From Eupeodes corollae (Eukaryota > Arthropoda > Insecta > Diptera > Syrphidae), in contig NC_079147.1 of assembly GCF_945859685.1 (NCBI RefSeq), positions 253,012,572-253,076,571 of the forward strand: 64,000 nt of DNA, read 5' to 3'. This document shows, piece after piece, positions 1 through 9,987 of the stretch. Both the position numbers and the translations under genes were made by a program. The stretch's first letter is position 1. The number at the start of each line of letters is the position of its first letter. The notes beneath the pieces are model-generated. The model searched no databases. It saw only the letters and a list, made by a program, of their open reading frames with translations, and was not told the origin of the DNA.

Positions 1-24
1 ATGGACATTTGCCTTGAAAAATTT

Positions 25-27
<3 letters not shown>

Positions 28-68
<41 letters not shown>

Positions 69-2153
69 TCCGATGGAAATCTTCAAAAGACACTCGGTAA
101 GAATCGGTACCGAGTAGTGTGGGACTCTTACCGCACTAAAACCACCGGTGAATCAGGACCAATCTATGAAAGATCGACAAATGATTTTTATTTCTTAATT
201 TTTAAAATCGCATTGGGGGAAGTTTAAGGTTATAACACTTTCCCGTAGCTTTTAGCCCATCAGCTCATGAGGCTTGGTTCTTCTTAATCTCCGAACATTG
301 TCTCGTACATTTAATACGGTCTCCATTTCAGAGTTAGTATGACTTTGCAGCCGCTTATTGTGTGATACAGCGTGTTTCTTAACCACTTCTGTAACCATTT
401 CAATTTGAAGGTCACGATGTAGATCGCTATTTCTTATATACCAAGGGGCATTTATTATTCCACGAAGGACCTTGCTTTGGAATTTTTGGATGGGTTCAGC
501 ATTTGTTTTCTTTGTACAGCCCCATAGTTGGATGCCATATGTCCAAACGGGTTTCAAAACTTGCTTATATAACATTAGTTTGTTCTGGATAGATAGGTCA
601 GAGTTCTTTCCTATTAACCAGTACATTTTTCTGTACTTCAAGTTTAGTTCTTCTCTTTTCTTTTTGATGTGTTCTTTCCATTTAAGCTTTGCATCCAAAT
701 TCATTCCAAGGTATTTGGCGGTATTGGAGTAAGGTACTTCTGTACTGTTTATAAAAATTGGAACATTGTTTATGTTTTTGTTTGTAAAGTTTATATGCGT
801 CGATTTTGTTTCGTTTAATTTGATACGCCATTTGTGCGTCCAATCACTAACTTTATCGACTGCATTTTGCAATTTTTGTGTAGCCTTCGTAACGGATTTA
901 TCTGGCACCAATATTGCAGTATCATCAGCAAAGGTGGCCATGATAGCGTTGATGTCCACTGGAATATCCCTTGTATATAACAGATACAGGGTTGGTCCTA
1001 GGACACTTCCTTGTGGTACACCGGCTTCAATTTTCTTAAGTTCCGAGTAATTTTGGTCGTACCGTACTCTAAAGAGTCGGTTCGTAATGTAGGATTTCAG
1101 TATTTCGTAGTACTGCCTGGGGAAGTCCCTATGCAGTTTGTACTCAAGTCCCAAGTGCCAAACCTTGTCAAAAGCTTGAGCAACATCTAAGAATACAGAC
1201 GAGCATACTTGTTTTTCTTCAAGTGCCTTTTCCACAACATCCGTAATTCGATGCACTTGGTCTATCGTGGAATGTTTATTTCTAAATCCAAACTGATGGC
1301 TCGGAATTAGTCTTCTTTCTTCAATTATTTTGTTAAGCCTTTTAAGTAGCAGTTTTTCAAAAACTTTTGCCATGATTGGTATAAGCGATATTGGTCTGTA
1401 AGATGTAACTTCTGTTGGTGGCTTACCTTGTTTAGGTATAACAATGACTTCCGCAATTTTCCAATGATGTGGCACATATCTTAGTTTAAGGCATGCGTTT
1501 ATTATAAATTGGAGTTTCTTGAAGGCTATAAGAGGCATTTCTTTCAGAACCTGAGCAGTTATAAGATCGTACCCTGGTGATTTTTTGTTTGACAGCTTAT
1601 GTTGACACATGCTTCTTACTTCTTTGAGCGTGACAAAAGGTATTTCACATTCGTCGTTTCTGTCAACAAACTGTAAGGGATCTGTAGCTGTGCTTGCTGG
1701 GAATGGCTTGAAAACATTCGCGAGATGTTCAGCAAAGAGATCAGCCTTTTGTTTCGGGTTTCCGATCCATTTACCATCTTGAGATTTTATCGGCGGGTTT
1801 TGTGTCTGAGGTCTTTTTAGGCGCTTAGTTGCTTTCCATAAGGAGTATTCTGTAGAAGCATCCGTCGTCAGACTTTTCAGGAATCTACTTAGTGAATCAT
1901 TTTTAAACTCACAGATTCTTTTTTTTAATTCATTGTTAAGACGGTTAAAAACTACCTTATCATCTGGGAATCTCGTGGATTGCCATTTTCTTCTAGCTCT
2001 TCTTTTTTCCAATATCAACTCCTTTATTTCGATAGGATATTTTATTTCTTTTTCTCTCGCATTCGAAATAGTTTGAGTACTTTCTTCTGCAGCCTGCTGC
2101 ACATCAGCAATAAATTGTTCTACTTCATGATCAATTTGTTCAATTGTTTTTTA
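28..2153 (-). mobile_element. Jockey-like non-LTR retrotransposon, 5'-truncated
   Basis: The element reads on the minus strand. A 38-base T run at 28-65 is its poly(A) tail, followed by about 185 bases of 3' UTR and then the reverse transcriptase ORF. Upstream of the ORF the reading frame meets a stop at about 2153 and no endonuclease domain is found, so the copy is 5'-truncated, as is usual for target-primed LINE insertions. Family placement rests on RT sequence similarity to Jockey-clade proteins; no target-site duplication could be checked because the left flank is only 27 bases long. Confidence 0.85.
252..2102 (-). CDS. Reverse transcriptase of Jockey-like LINE (partial ORF2)
   Basis: This is a 616-residue open frame without internal stops, covering the RT and the C-terminal region of a LINE ORF2 that copies element RNA into DNA at the target site. 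RT landmarks in order are YRPIS at about 235, FLDVAQAFD at 304-312 (first catalytic Asp), GVPQGSVLGP at 361-370 and FADD at 391-394 (catalytic Asp pair). The N-terminal apurinic-like endonuclease is absent. The listed first codon is GTG and is not a real start: the frame stays open about 17 codons further, to a TAA at about 2153, so this is the surviving 3' part of a longer ORF. The open RT frame suggests a fairly recent insertion, but the truncated copy cannot be autonomous. Confidence 0.85.
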   Translation of the reverse strand: MQQAAEESTQTISNAREKEIKYPIEIKELILEKRRARRKWQSTRFPDDKVVFNRLNNELKKRICEFKNDSLSRFLKSLTTDASTEYSLWKATKRLKRPQTQNPPIKSQDGKWIGNPKQKADLFAEHLANVFKPFPASTATDPLQFVDRNDECEIPFVTLKEVRSMCQHKLSNKKSPGYDLITAQVLKEMPLIAFKKLQFIINACLKLRYVPHHWKIAEVIVIPKQGKPPTEVTSYRPISLIPIMAKVFEKLLLKRLNKIIEERRLIPSHQFGFRNKHSTIDQVHRITDVVEKALEEKQVCSSVFLDVAQAFDKVWHLGLEYKLHRDFPRQYYEILKSYITNRLFRVRYDQNYSELKKIEAGVPQGSVLGPTLYLLYTRDIPVDINAIMATFADDTAILVPDKSVTKATQKLQNAVDKVSDWTHKWRIKLNETKSTHINFTNKNINNVPIFINSTEVPYSNTAKYLGMNLDAKLKWKEHIKKKREELNLKYRKMYWLIGKNSDLSIQNKLMLYKQVLKPVWTYGIQLWGCTKKTNAEPIQKFQSKVLRGIINAPWYIRNSDLHRDLQIEMVTEVVKKHAVSHNKRLQSHTNSEMETVLNVRDNVRRLRRTKPHELMG

Positions 2154-2286
2154 AATGAAGTAAGAAATTTTCAGCACAACAATTCGATTGTTTGAATAAG
2201 TGTACACTATATGCATATGATTATTTGAGTTAGTTAAAATCTTTGCTCTTGGTTTGTTGTTTGTTTTCAAGAAAATGGTGTTTACC

Positions 2287-3545
2287 TACAGTGGCGCTAC
2301 AGTCCGGGCGAACCTGGGCCCCAATTTTTTATTTTTTCCTCCATTCCCTATCTATGCAGATGGGACCAAAAATCATCCGAAACATTATTCTCTCTAAGCA
2401 TCCTAAGACGCTCTTATTTTTTTTTGACAGGGTCCAGGCCTCACCGCCATAAATGAGAACCGGGATGATGAGGTTCTTATAGATGGTAATTTTGGTTGCT
2501 TGAGAGAGGATTTTACTACTCAATTGCCTTCTAAGTCCAAAGAAGCAGCTATTTGCAGGAATTATTCTTCGTTTGATTTCAGCGCTGGTGTCGTTGTCTG
2601 TGTTTATAGCGGTGCCTAGGTAGATAAAGCCCTCAACTACATCAAGGTTATAGCTGTCCTTAGTGACGGTTTGCCCAAGACGTCGTTTTTCAATGTTCTT
2701 TTTTGATGACATCATATACTTGGTCTTGCCCTCATTGACCCCTAAACCCATCTTCTCTGCTTTGATCTTGTATTAATGTCAATATTATCGGCGTATCCAA
2801 GTAATTAGATGGACTTTTGAAAGATTGTGCTTCTGGTGTTGAGGGTTGAGTTTTGCACGATTCTTTCCAGAACGATGTTGAAGAAGTCCAGTGACAGTGC
2901 ATCGCCTTGTCTAAAACCTTTCTTGACATCAAATGCATCGGTGAGATCTTTTCCGACCTTAATAGAGCAGCGTGCATTCTCCATCGTCATTCTGCACAAA
3001 CGGATAAGTTTGACAGGTATTCCAAAACACGACATTAATCTGTAGGGCTCTTCCCTATAGATGCTGTCATATGCGGCTTTAAAATCGATAAAGAGATGGT
3101 GGGTATCGATTTGAAGCTCCTAAGTTTTTTCCAAGATCTGCCGTAGTGTAAAAATTTGGTCGATAGTGGACTTTCCTGGTCTGGAGCCACACTGATAGAG
3201 ACCTATCAGGTTGTTGACGAACGGATTCAGACGTTCACATAATACGACAGAAAGGATCTTAAATGCAATAAGAGACTAATGCCTCTGTAGTTGATGCAAT
3301 TTAGAGGGTCTCCTTTTTTTATGTATCGGGCAAACTATGCTGAGATTCCACTCATCGGGCATGTTTTCTTCCGATCCTATTTTGCAGATGAGTTGGTGCA
3401 TGCTCCGTACCAAGTCATCGCCTGCTGCTTTAAATAGTTCAGCAGCGATGCCGTCAGCTCCTGTAGCTTTGTTTGACTTCAGTTTAGATATAGCTATCTT
3501 CACTTCGTCGATGTCTGATGGGCGGAATTGTTTATCTGCGTAACC
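2287..3545 (-). pseudogene. RTE-like LINE reverse transcriptase remnant
   Basis: Three fragments in different frames on the minus strand add up to a broken RT. About 3276-3503 has the N-terminal RT signature SKLKSNKATGADGIAAEL. About 2805-3035 has CRMTMENARCSIKVG followed by GFRQGDALSLDFFN. About 2329-2751 has the post-catalytic region with NEGKTKYMMSS and VLIYGGEAWTLSK. The same proteins occur in the longer copy at 37.4-40.75 kb but are clearly diverged from it. The YADD region is damaged. The minus-strand end carries GACTGTAGCGCCACT, matching the sequence just before the TAAG tail of the longer copy, so the 3' end is near 2287. The 5' part, with the endonuclease, is missing. Confidence 0.8.
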
Positions 3546-3600
3546 TAGAGAAAATAATGTTTACATAGTTCAAAAGGGAAATTTTCAAATATCTCTTTTT

Positions 3601-3960
3601 ACCTTCCCAGAAGAAGTTACTTTAATATTCGATTTGTCGAATTAAAAACTTTTAAAATTTCTGGATGATTTCTCGAAAGATTTTTAGAGAGATGTCTGTG
3701 TGTGCGTGTGTACGTATATTTGAACGTCCCTCCCTTCGGAATACCATTTTCGTCGTTCATACATCAAGAACCAGAAGAGATATCGACTTCACATAAAGAT
3801 GCTAAAAGGAATTTTAAAAAATATCTCACGAACTTTTAACGGTAGCTAGTTTAATGAAATTTTATAATGTGACATGCGATATCAAATTAATATTAACTTA
3901 CGGTTTCCTTATAACCTAAAAAGTCTGAAGATAAATATTTGTCGTCTCGAATATTTTACG
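3601..3960 (+). repeat. Composite (HINE/DINE-like) repeat, diverged head block
   Basis: This is a degraded copy of the head block seen better at 8379, 15823 and 41361. It keeps the order CTTCCCAGAAGAAGTTACT, a GTGTGTGCGTGTGTACGTA microsatellite-like stretch, and TCAAGAACCAGAAGAGATAT. It has no tandem-unit part; an unrelated LINE fragment follows. It is the most diverged copy in the window, hence probably the oldest. Confidence 0.6.
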
Positions 3961-4039
3961 AATATACGAATGGAATAACTTCCGGAAAATCGGCAAAACC
4001 ATTTAAGAGGTTAGCTGACCATGTAAGAGGTGAGCAGAA

Positions 4040-5235
4040 GACATCGATTGTGATGCTCCTAATACAAGATTCACCACCTCACTTTCGTTCCTGGATGTAA
4101 CTTCGGCTATTGATTCTCCTATTGAAGAGAAATTAACTGGTATAAACAGCTACTCCAACCTTATTTGGAATACAAGAGGAATATATTGTGGAGACAATAA
4201 TATCCATCAAATCAAGGCCCGTATTTAATGGAACCTAAGTTCGTTAAACTGTTGCTACCATATTTACTACTCTATATTACTCATTTATTTAATAGTATAC
4301 TTACCACTTCCAAGTTTTCATTAGAATGGAAGAAGGCCAAAATTATTCCCATCCCTAAAAAGCAAACAGTTACTGCTACGGAATACCGCCCCATTGCTAT
4401 TCTCCCGTTTCTTTCAAAGGCGTCCGAAAAGACTACCTAACAATCAACAACTCTTTATGTTAAGACTTTTTAAAGGCCTTTGATACTGTAAGCCATCCAA
4501 TTCTCTGTAAAAAGCTGCGAAGAAGCTTTGGTTTTTCCTGAGAATCCTGTAACCTTGTTCATTCGTATCTTAGCGGAACACAACAATGGCGTGGTGACAA
4601 GTGAACGCTCTTCTTCCTTTCTTAAAGTCTTAGCTGGAGTGCCTCAGGGATCTATCCTCGGTCCAATCCTTATCTCATTATATGTAAACGAGCTTTCACT
4701 GTTGCTAAAAATTGTCTGATCTATCTTTATGCTGATGATGTACAGCTCCTTATTATTCGACCCTTTGCAGCAAAAAATGATTTAATTGATGAGGACCGGC
4801 GCCTCATTCTAAATTGGTCCAAAAATAACAATCTTTGCTTAAATCCTCTCAAACAGCTCTTCCGATCCATCGCAAAACCTTTTATTTTTCTTTCATAAAC
4901 CCCTTAAAGCTTGAAGGCGAAGTCATTGATTATGTCTGTACTGCCGGAAATTAGGGATAATTTTCAATCGTACCCTTACACAGCACGGCCACCTTAATAG
5001 TGCCATTGAAAAAGTCTATGATACAACAACGAAATTGCTACTTGCCAAAACTCTTTTACTACCTGTTATGTTATATGCAAGTGAAGTTTTTTGCAACTTG
5101 GACTCCGCCACTAGCCTCAAATTAAATATTGCTTATAATCACATTACCCGCTACGTCTATAATCTGCGACGGTATGACCACATATCGATATTGCACAACG
5201 TATATCTAGTTGTAGTGTTGACATTTTACTAGACT
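4040..5235 (+). pseudogene. Decayed LINE reverse transcriptase (CR1/Jockey-like)
   Basis: Plus-strand remnants in several frames form an ordered RT. They are a pre-RT region at about 4228-4440 with EWKKAKIIPIPKK and EYRPIAILPFLSKA, then LAGVPQGSILGPILISLYVN at about 4630-4690, a YADD-like site near 4728-4740 (Y-A-D-D-V), and a C-terminal region at 5035-5200 with LLPVMLYASEVFCNLDSA. The pieces are separated by frameshifts and stops, so the copy is dead. No endonuclease could be made out with confidence upstream. The relation to the CR1 or Jockey groups is a judgement from RT motifs only. Confidence 0.7.
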
Positions 5236-5390
5236 TCCGATCGGTGAGCTATCTACAAGAAATCATTAAAACTTAACAACCGGATTATCTACATATCAGG
5301 TTGAGCTTCCCTAGTTCATCAAGATCTTTTGTCCTTATACAACCTCCGGCAAAATAACCTCCCGTATTTTAGACGTTTATATTAAAAGCG

Positions 5391-6950
5391 ACATTTTATA
5401 AATCAAAAAAACTGAATTTGTCACCTCCAAAATTTAACGACTAAAATATGATTTCATCTCCAAAACAATTTTGTGCAACGAAGAATAATGTTTTTGGCAT
5501 GTGATAAAATTTTGAGAAAAACCGAATTGACAGTTTTTTTTTTTTATAAAAAAATAAAAATCCAAAAAAAACATTACTCAAAGTTGGTAAAAATTGAATA
5601 TCGCTTCAAATATTTTTTCAAAAACTTGAAATTTAGGCTTCAAACTTATTTTATCTTATAAGAAATAGTATTTTCAACATTCTAAACATTTTGAGAAAAA
5701 TCGGATTGACAGTTTTGTTTTACAAAAAAATAAAAAACGAAAAAAAATAACAAAAGTCATTAAAAAATGATTTTCGACTCAAATATCTTTTCGAAAATTT
5801 GAGATAATAGCTTCTAATTATGTTTTACTTATAAGAAATATTGTTTTCAACATTAGGACAAATATTGAAAAAAATCGAATTGACAGTTTTTGTACAAAAA
5901 ATTAAAAACCTAAAAAAATTAACTTAAGTTGGTAAAAATTGATTTTCGACTCAAATATCTTTTCGAAATTTAAAATATTATCTTCAAACTATTTATCTTT
6001 TAAAAAATATTGTTTTCGACATTCGGTTAAATTTTGAAAAAATTCGAATGGACAGTTTTTTTTTTTTTAAAATGAAACTCAAAAAAAAACAATACTAAAA
6101 CTTGGTAAAAATTTACTTTCGACTCAAATAGCTTTTCAAAAATTAAAATTATTGGCTTCAAACTTATTTTATTTCACAGAAAATATTGTTTTTGATATTC
6201 AGTAATTTTTATAAAAAAAATCCAAAAGGCTGTTTTTTCATAAAAAATAATATCTACAGCCAGCCTTTTTTTAAATTAAAATTCAAATTCCTTAATTAAT
6301 TAAAAGGCTCTACAAATTTATAAGACTTATGTCCACTTTGTAAGCGCTTTGTAAGTGAATTTGAAATAAATAAATATATGTAAATACAAAATTATATTAC
6401 CTCTACAATAAAATAACATTTTTGACATCTGGTCAAATTTTAAAAAAGTACAACATAAAATACTCCTAAAAATTGATAAAAATTAATTAAAAAATTAGAG
6501 ATTTTACCTTAGATTTAATTTAGTCTTATAAAACAAATTATTTTGAACATTTATTAAATTATTTAGAAAATTACAACATTTCGTTTTATTTTATAAAAAC
6601 TAAGAACCTACAAGTAATACGACACAGAATTAGTAAATATTTCGAGAACATTATATAGGTTCTGGCTTAAATTTTTTTTCATTTAATGCAAAATTGTGTT
6701 CTCTCTTGAAGTAATGTTCATAGAAAAATGTAACCACCATTTTTGTAGAAGAATTGAAAATTTAAAAAAAATTCTGCTACAATTGACAAAAATTGGCCCA
6801 AAAATACTGGGAACAAAGAACAGATATTGAAATCGAACTTAAATTATCATATGTTAAATATTGTTGTTGACTTTTAGTGAAGTTTTTAGAAAAATTGAAT
6901 CAACAACTTTTTTTACAAAACACGTATGGGTCGCATCCTAGTCGCTTTAT
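5391..6950 (+). repeat. Composite repeat: tandem ~173-bp units with degraded tail
   Basis: This holds the late head segment (ATTTTGTGCAACGAAGAATAA at about 5468) followed by repeated AT-rich units. The anchor word TTTCGACTCA or close variants recurs at about 5599, 5772, 5944 and 6118, giving a period of 172-174 bases. Units degenerate after about 6250. A scrap of the tail motif (TATGGGTCGCATCCTAG) near 6925-6945 marks the probable end. Short ORFs here are accidental. Confidence 0.75.
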
Positions 6951-8378
6951 TTAAATTTGTTTTAATCAATCAAATTTAAAACTTGCTATTTAGAAACAGC
7001 ATCCAAATATTCAAACTGATCTCTTAACGTTCGGTTAATGAACAAGAAATCTTTTTAACTTATCGAAATTCTTAACCTTACCTATTTCAATTTCACGATG
7101 ACTTATCTAAAATTTTAAAAACTATATCCTGACAACTTTAAAACAGCGTTCTGAGAAGATCCCAAATAAATAACACTGAATACTCCGGTCGTGTAGTCCC
7201 TCCACTCTGACTTTAATTGATTTGTGTAATTGAAAACAATGACAATGCAAAACCCAAAAGCAACATCACCATCAAGTTGGCAGTTAAACATGCTAAACAT
7301 GCTTTGTTTGTTCAATTATGGATGTTGACTTTTGAAATTTGTTCTCAATACGGCATCGTTATTTAGTGTTAATTAAAAATGTATAAAGTGTCAAATCGAT
7401 AGCAGAAGAACAAGTGGTAAAATTCGTGTAACTATTTTATAGACTATATCTACTAATTGAAGAATATTAAGAATCGATTTACAGGATGTTTCAAAGGCTT
7501 CAAAACGAGGTATCAATCAATTGATTTGCAAGTAAAACTGGTGGTGTAAAAATAACCTTCAATTTCATATTGTAAAGGCACTATATGTGATTCTTTGAAG
7601 ACTAACACCTTTTAATGAAAACAAAAATTGGTTCACAAGTCAAAAACAAAAGTCTTTTGATATTTTTTTCACTTTCATGCATTTTGAGTGAGATTTTATG
7701 GGATCTTTGAGGGTTTTACTTTTCTGATAGAATTTTTATTTTCAATAAAAAGATATTCATTGAAAAGCATTTTTTTTAATTAAATCGAATATGTGTTTTT
7801 GAATGACAGTTATTTTCCAAAAAAAAAATCTTTTACGCACATTTTTATAATAAAACAAAAACAAAAAATACGAGCTGATAAAGTCAAGAGTTTTGTAAAT
7901 TATACAAATCGAATGTGATAAACTCTGTTTGAATGAAAAATGCGTCCTCTAGTTAGTTCTGTGAGTATAATCTAATTGATAAATTTTGACGAGTGTTTTG
8001 ATTTATATTTCTTTTATAACAAGGAAAGAACATTAAATATCAACAAGCCTTGAATATGCATAGAAAAATATTAATAGTAAATTATGATTCAATTTTAAGT
8101 GGAGTTTAGGATTTGAGAGTTTATGTAACATGAATTATTTTTTTTTTAACAACAAACTGTACAAAGTGTTACGCCATTTAATTTATTTTTAATTTTTCAA
8201 ATCGGACCAGTAGTTTCTGAGATAAGCGCCTTCAAACAAACAAACAAAAAAAACTCTTCAGATTGGTAGAAAAACGAATTAATCCAATACTGATGCTCTA
8301 AGCTGTTTCCATTTAGGGATAATATACAATTTTTCTTTAATTTTTTTAAAAATAATTTTGCTTTGTAGTAAGGGTTTT
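6951..8378. other. AT-rich spacer, no gene recognised
   Basis: I see no open frame with recognisable protein similarity and no RNA gene. At 8190-8262 a short stretch with CAGTAGTTTCTGAGATAAGCG and a run of CAAA repeats resembles the degenerate 3' tail of an interspersed element common in insect genomes, but the family is not assignable from this scrap. Confidence 0.4.
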
Positions 8379-9915
8379 TTAACTTTCCATAGGAAGTTAT
8401 TGTAATGGGTCCGATATGTCAAATTGAAAATTTTGACATTTCCCGACGTTTCAAGGTCCCTAGAGTCGAAATAAAAGATTTTTAGAAAGATGTCTGTGCG
8501 TGCGTGTGTACGTACGTTCGCGACGTTTTTTCGTCGTCCTTAGCTCAAGAACCAGAAGAGATATCGACTTCATATAAATGTTGTTATACAGATAATAAGG
8601 CAGAAAGTTGCAGAAAGAAAATTGCGTGGGTGTTTTTTTTACCATAGCAGTTTGAAAAAAAGGTTAACATTTTGGTTAACCCTAAATATCTTACGAACCA
8701 AAAACGCTAGAGACTTGAATTAAATTTCATATAATATATTGTAACGTCATACCAAACAGGTATATTTTTTGAAAAAATCAATATGAAATATGTTTTCAAC
8801 CCTCAAATAATTTTGTGCAACGAAGAATAATGTTTTTGACATCTGCAAAAAAAAAATTTGAGAAAAATCGAATAGCCAATTTTTTTTACAAAAAATAAAA
8901 ACCTAAAAAAAAAAACTTAATAAAAGTTGGTAAAAACTGAATATCGAATAAAAGTTGGTAAAAACTGAATATCGATTCAAATATCTTTTTAAAAACTTGA
9001 AATTTAGGATTCAAGCTTATTTAATGTTATAAGAAATATTGTTTTCAACATTTTGAGAAATGTTGAGAAAAATCGAATGGACAATCTTTTACAAAAAATA
9101 AAAACTTAAAAAAAATGTATAAAAGTTGGTAAAAATTGATTTTCGACTCAAATATCTTTTCAAAACTTTGAGATTTTGGCTTTAATTTACTTTTGTCTTT
9201 CAAAAAATCTTGCTGTCACAATTCAATTAAAGTTTGAAAAAAATCGAATTGACAGTGTTTTTACAAAAAATAAAAACCGAAAAAAAAAATTAACAAAAGT
9301 TGGTAAAAATTATTTTCAACTCAAATATCTTTTAAAACCTTTAAGATAATAGCTTCTAACTAATTTTTTCTTATAAGAAATATTGTTTTCAACATTAGGA
9401 CAAATTTTGAAAAAAATCGAATTGATAGTTTTTTTTCCAAAAAATATAAACCTAAAAAAAATGTATAAAAGTTGGTAAAAATTAATTTTCGACTCAAATA
9501 TTTCTTCAAAAATTTGAAATATTGGCTTCAAACTAATTTTATCTTATAAGAAATATTGTTTTGAACATTTGGTAAAATTTTTAAAAAATTCGAATTGAAG
9601 GTTTTTTTTTTACAAAAAATAAAACTCTAAAAAAAACAATACTAAAACTTGGTAAAAATTTACTTTCGGCTCAAATAGCTTTTCAAAAATTAAAAATTTA
9701 TTTTATTTCACAGAAAATATTGTTTTCAATATTCAGTAATTTTTATATAAAAATCCAACGGTCCGTTTTATTATAAAAAATAAAATCTACAAAAAGTAGA
9801 ACACAAATTTGGTAAAAATTGATACGAGTACATATAGACAAACTTTTAAGCAAGACAAATCGACAGACGGGATGGGAAGTTATCAGTGTCGGTCGGAACC
9901 CAGCCTCTTTTTGAA
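8379..9915 (+). repeat. Composite (HINE/DINE-like) repeat, nearly complete copy
   Basis: Head block 8379-8790 starts TTAACTTTCCATAGGAAGTT, a near-palindrome, and contains the GTGCGTGCGTGTGTACGTACG stretch and CAAGAACCAGAAGAGATATC. Tandem units of about 173 bases run from about 8790 to 9800: the word TTTCGACTCA or variants falls at 8970, 9141, 9314, 9487 and 9664. The tail at 9830-9915 contains GACGGGATGGGAAGTTATCA, then GTCGG (GTGGGTCGCATCCCA in other copies) and CCTCTTTTT. No protein-coding capacity. The layout of short inverted ends, central tandem repeats and a 3' hairpin is that of Helentron-derived HINE/DINE-1 elements; that assignment is inference. Confidence 0.75.
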
Positions 9916-9956
9916 AATTGAGTCGAGTTTTTTTTTATTTCTTATAAAAGGGGTAG

Positions 9957-9987
9957 TACCCGTAGCGTGATGGTTAGTGCGTTGGAC
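9957..9987 (+). mobile_element. tRNA-derived SINE, 5' half (split by LINE)
   Basis: The stretch TACCCGTAGCGTGATGGTTA begins the SINE and contains a polymerase III box A-like sequence at 9961-9973. It matches the start of the second SINE copy at 28646. The last 12 bases (9976-9987, AGTGCGTTGGAC) are one copy of the target duplication made by the LINE that follows; the rest of the SINE resumes at 12188. Confidence 0.85.
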
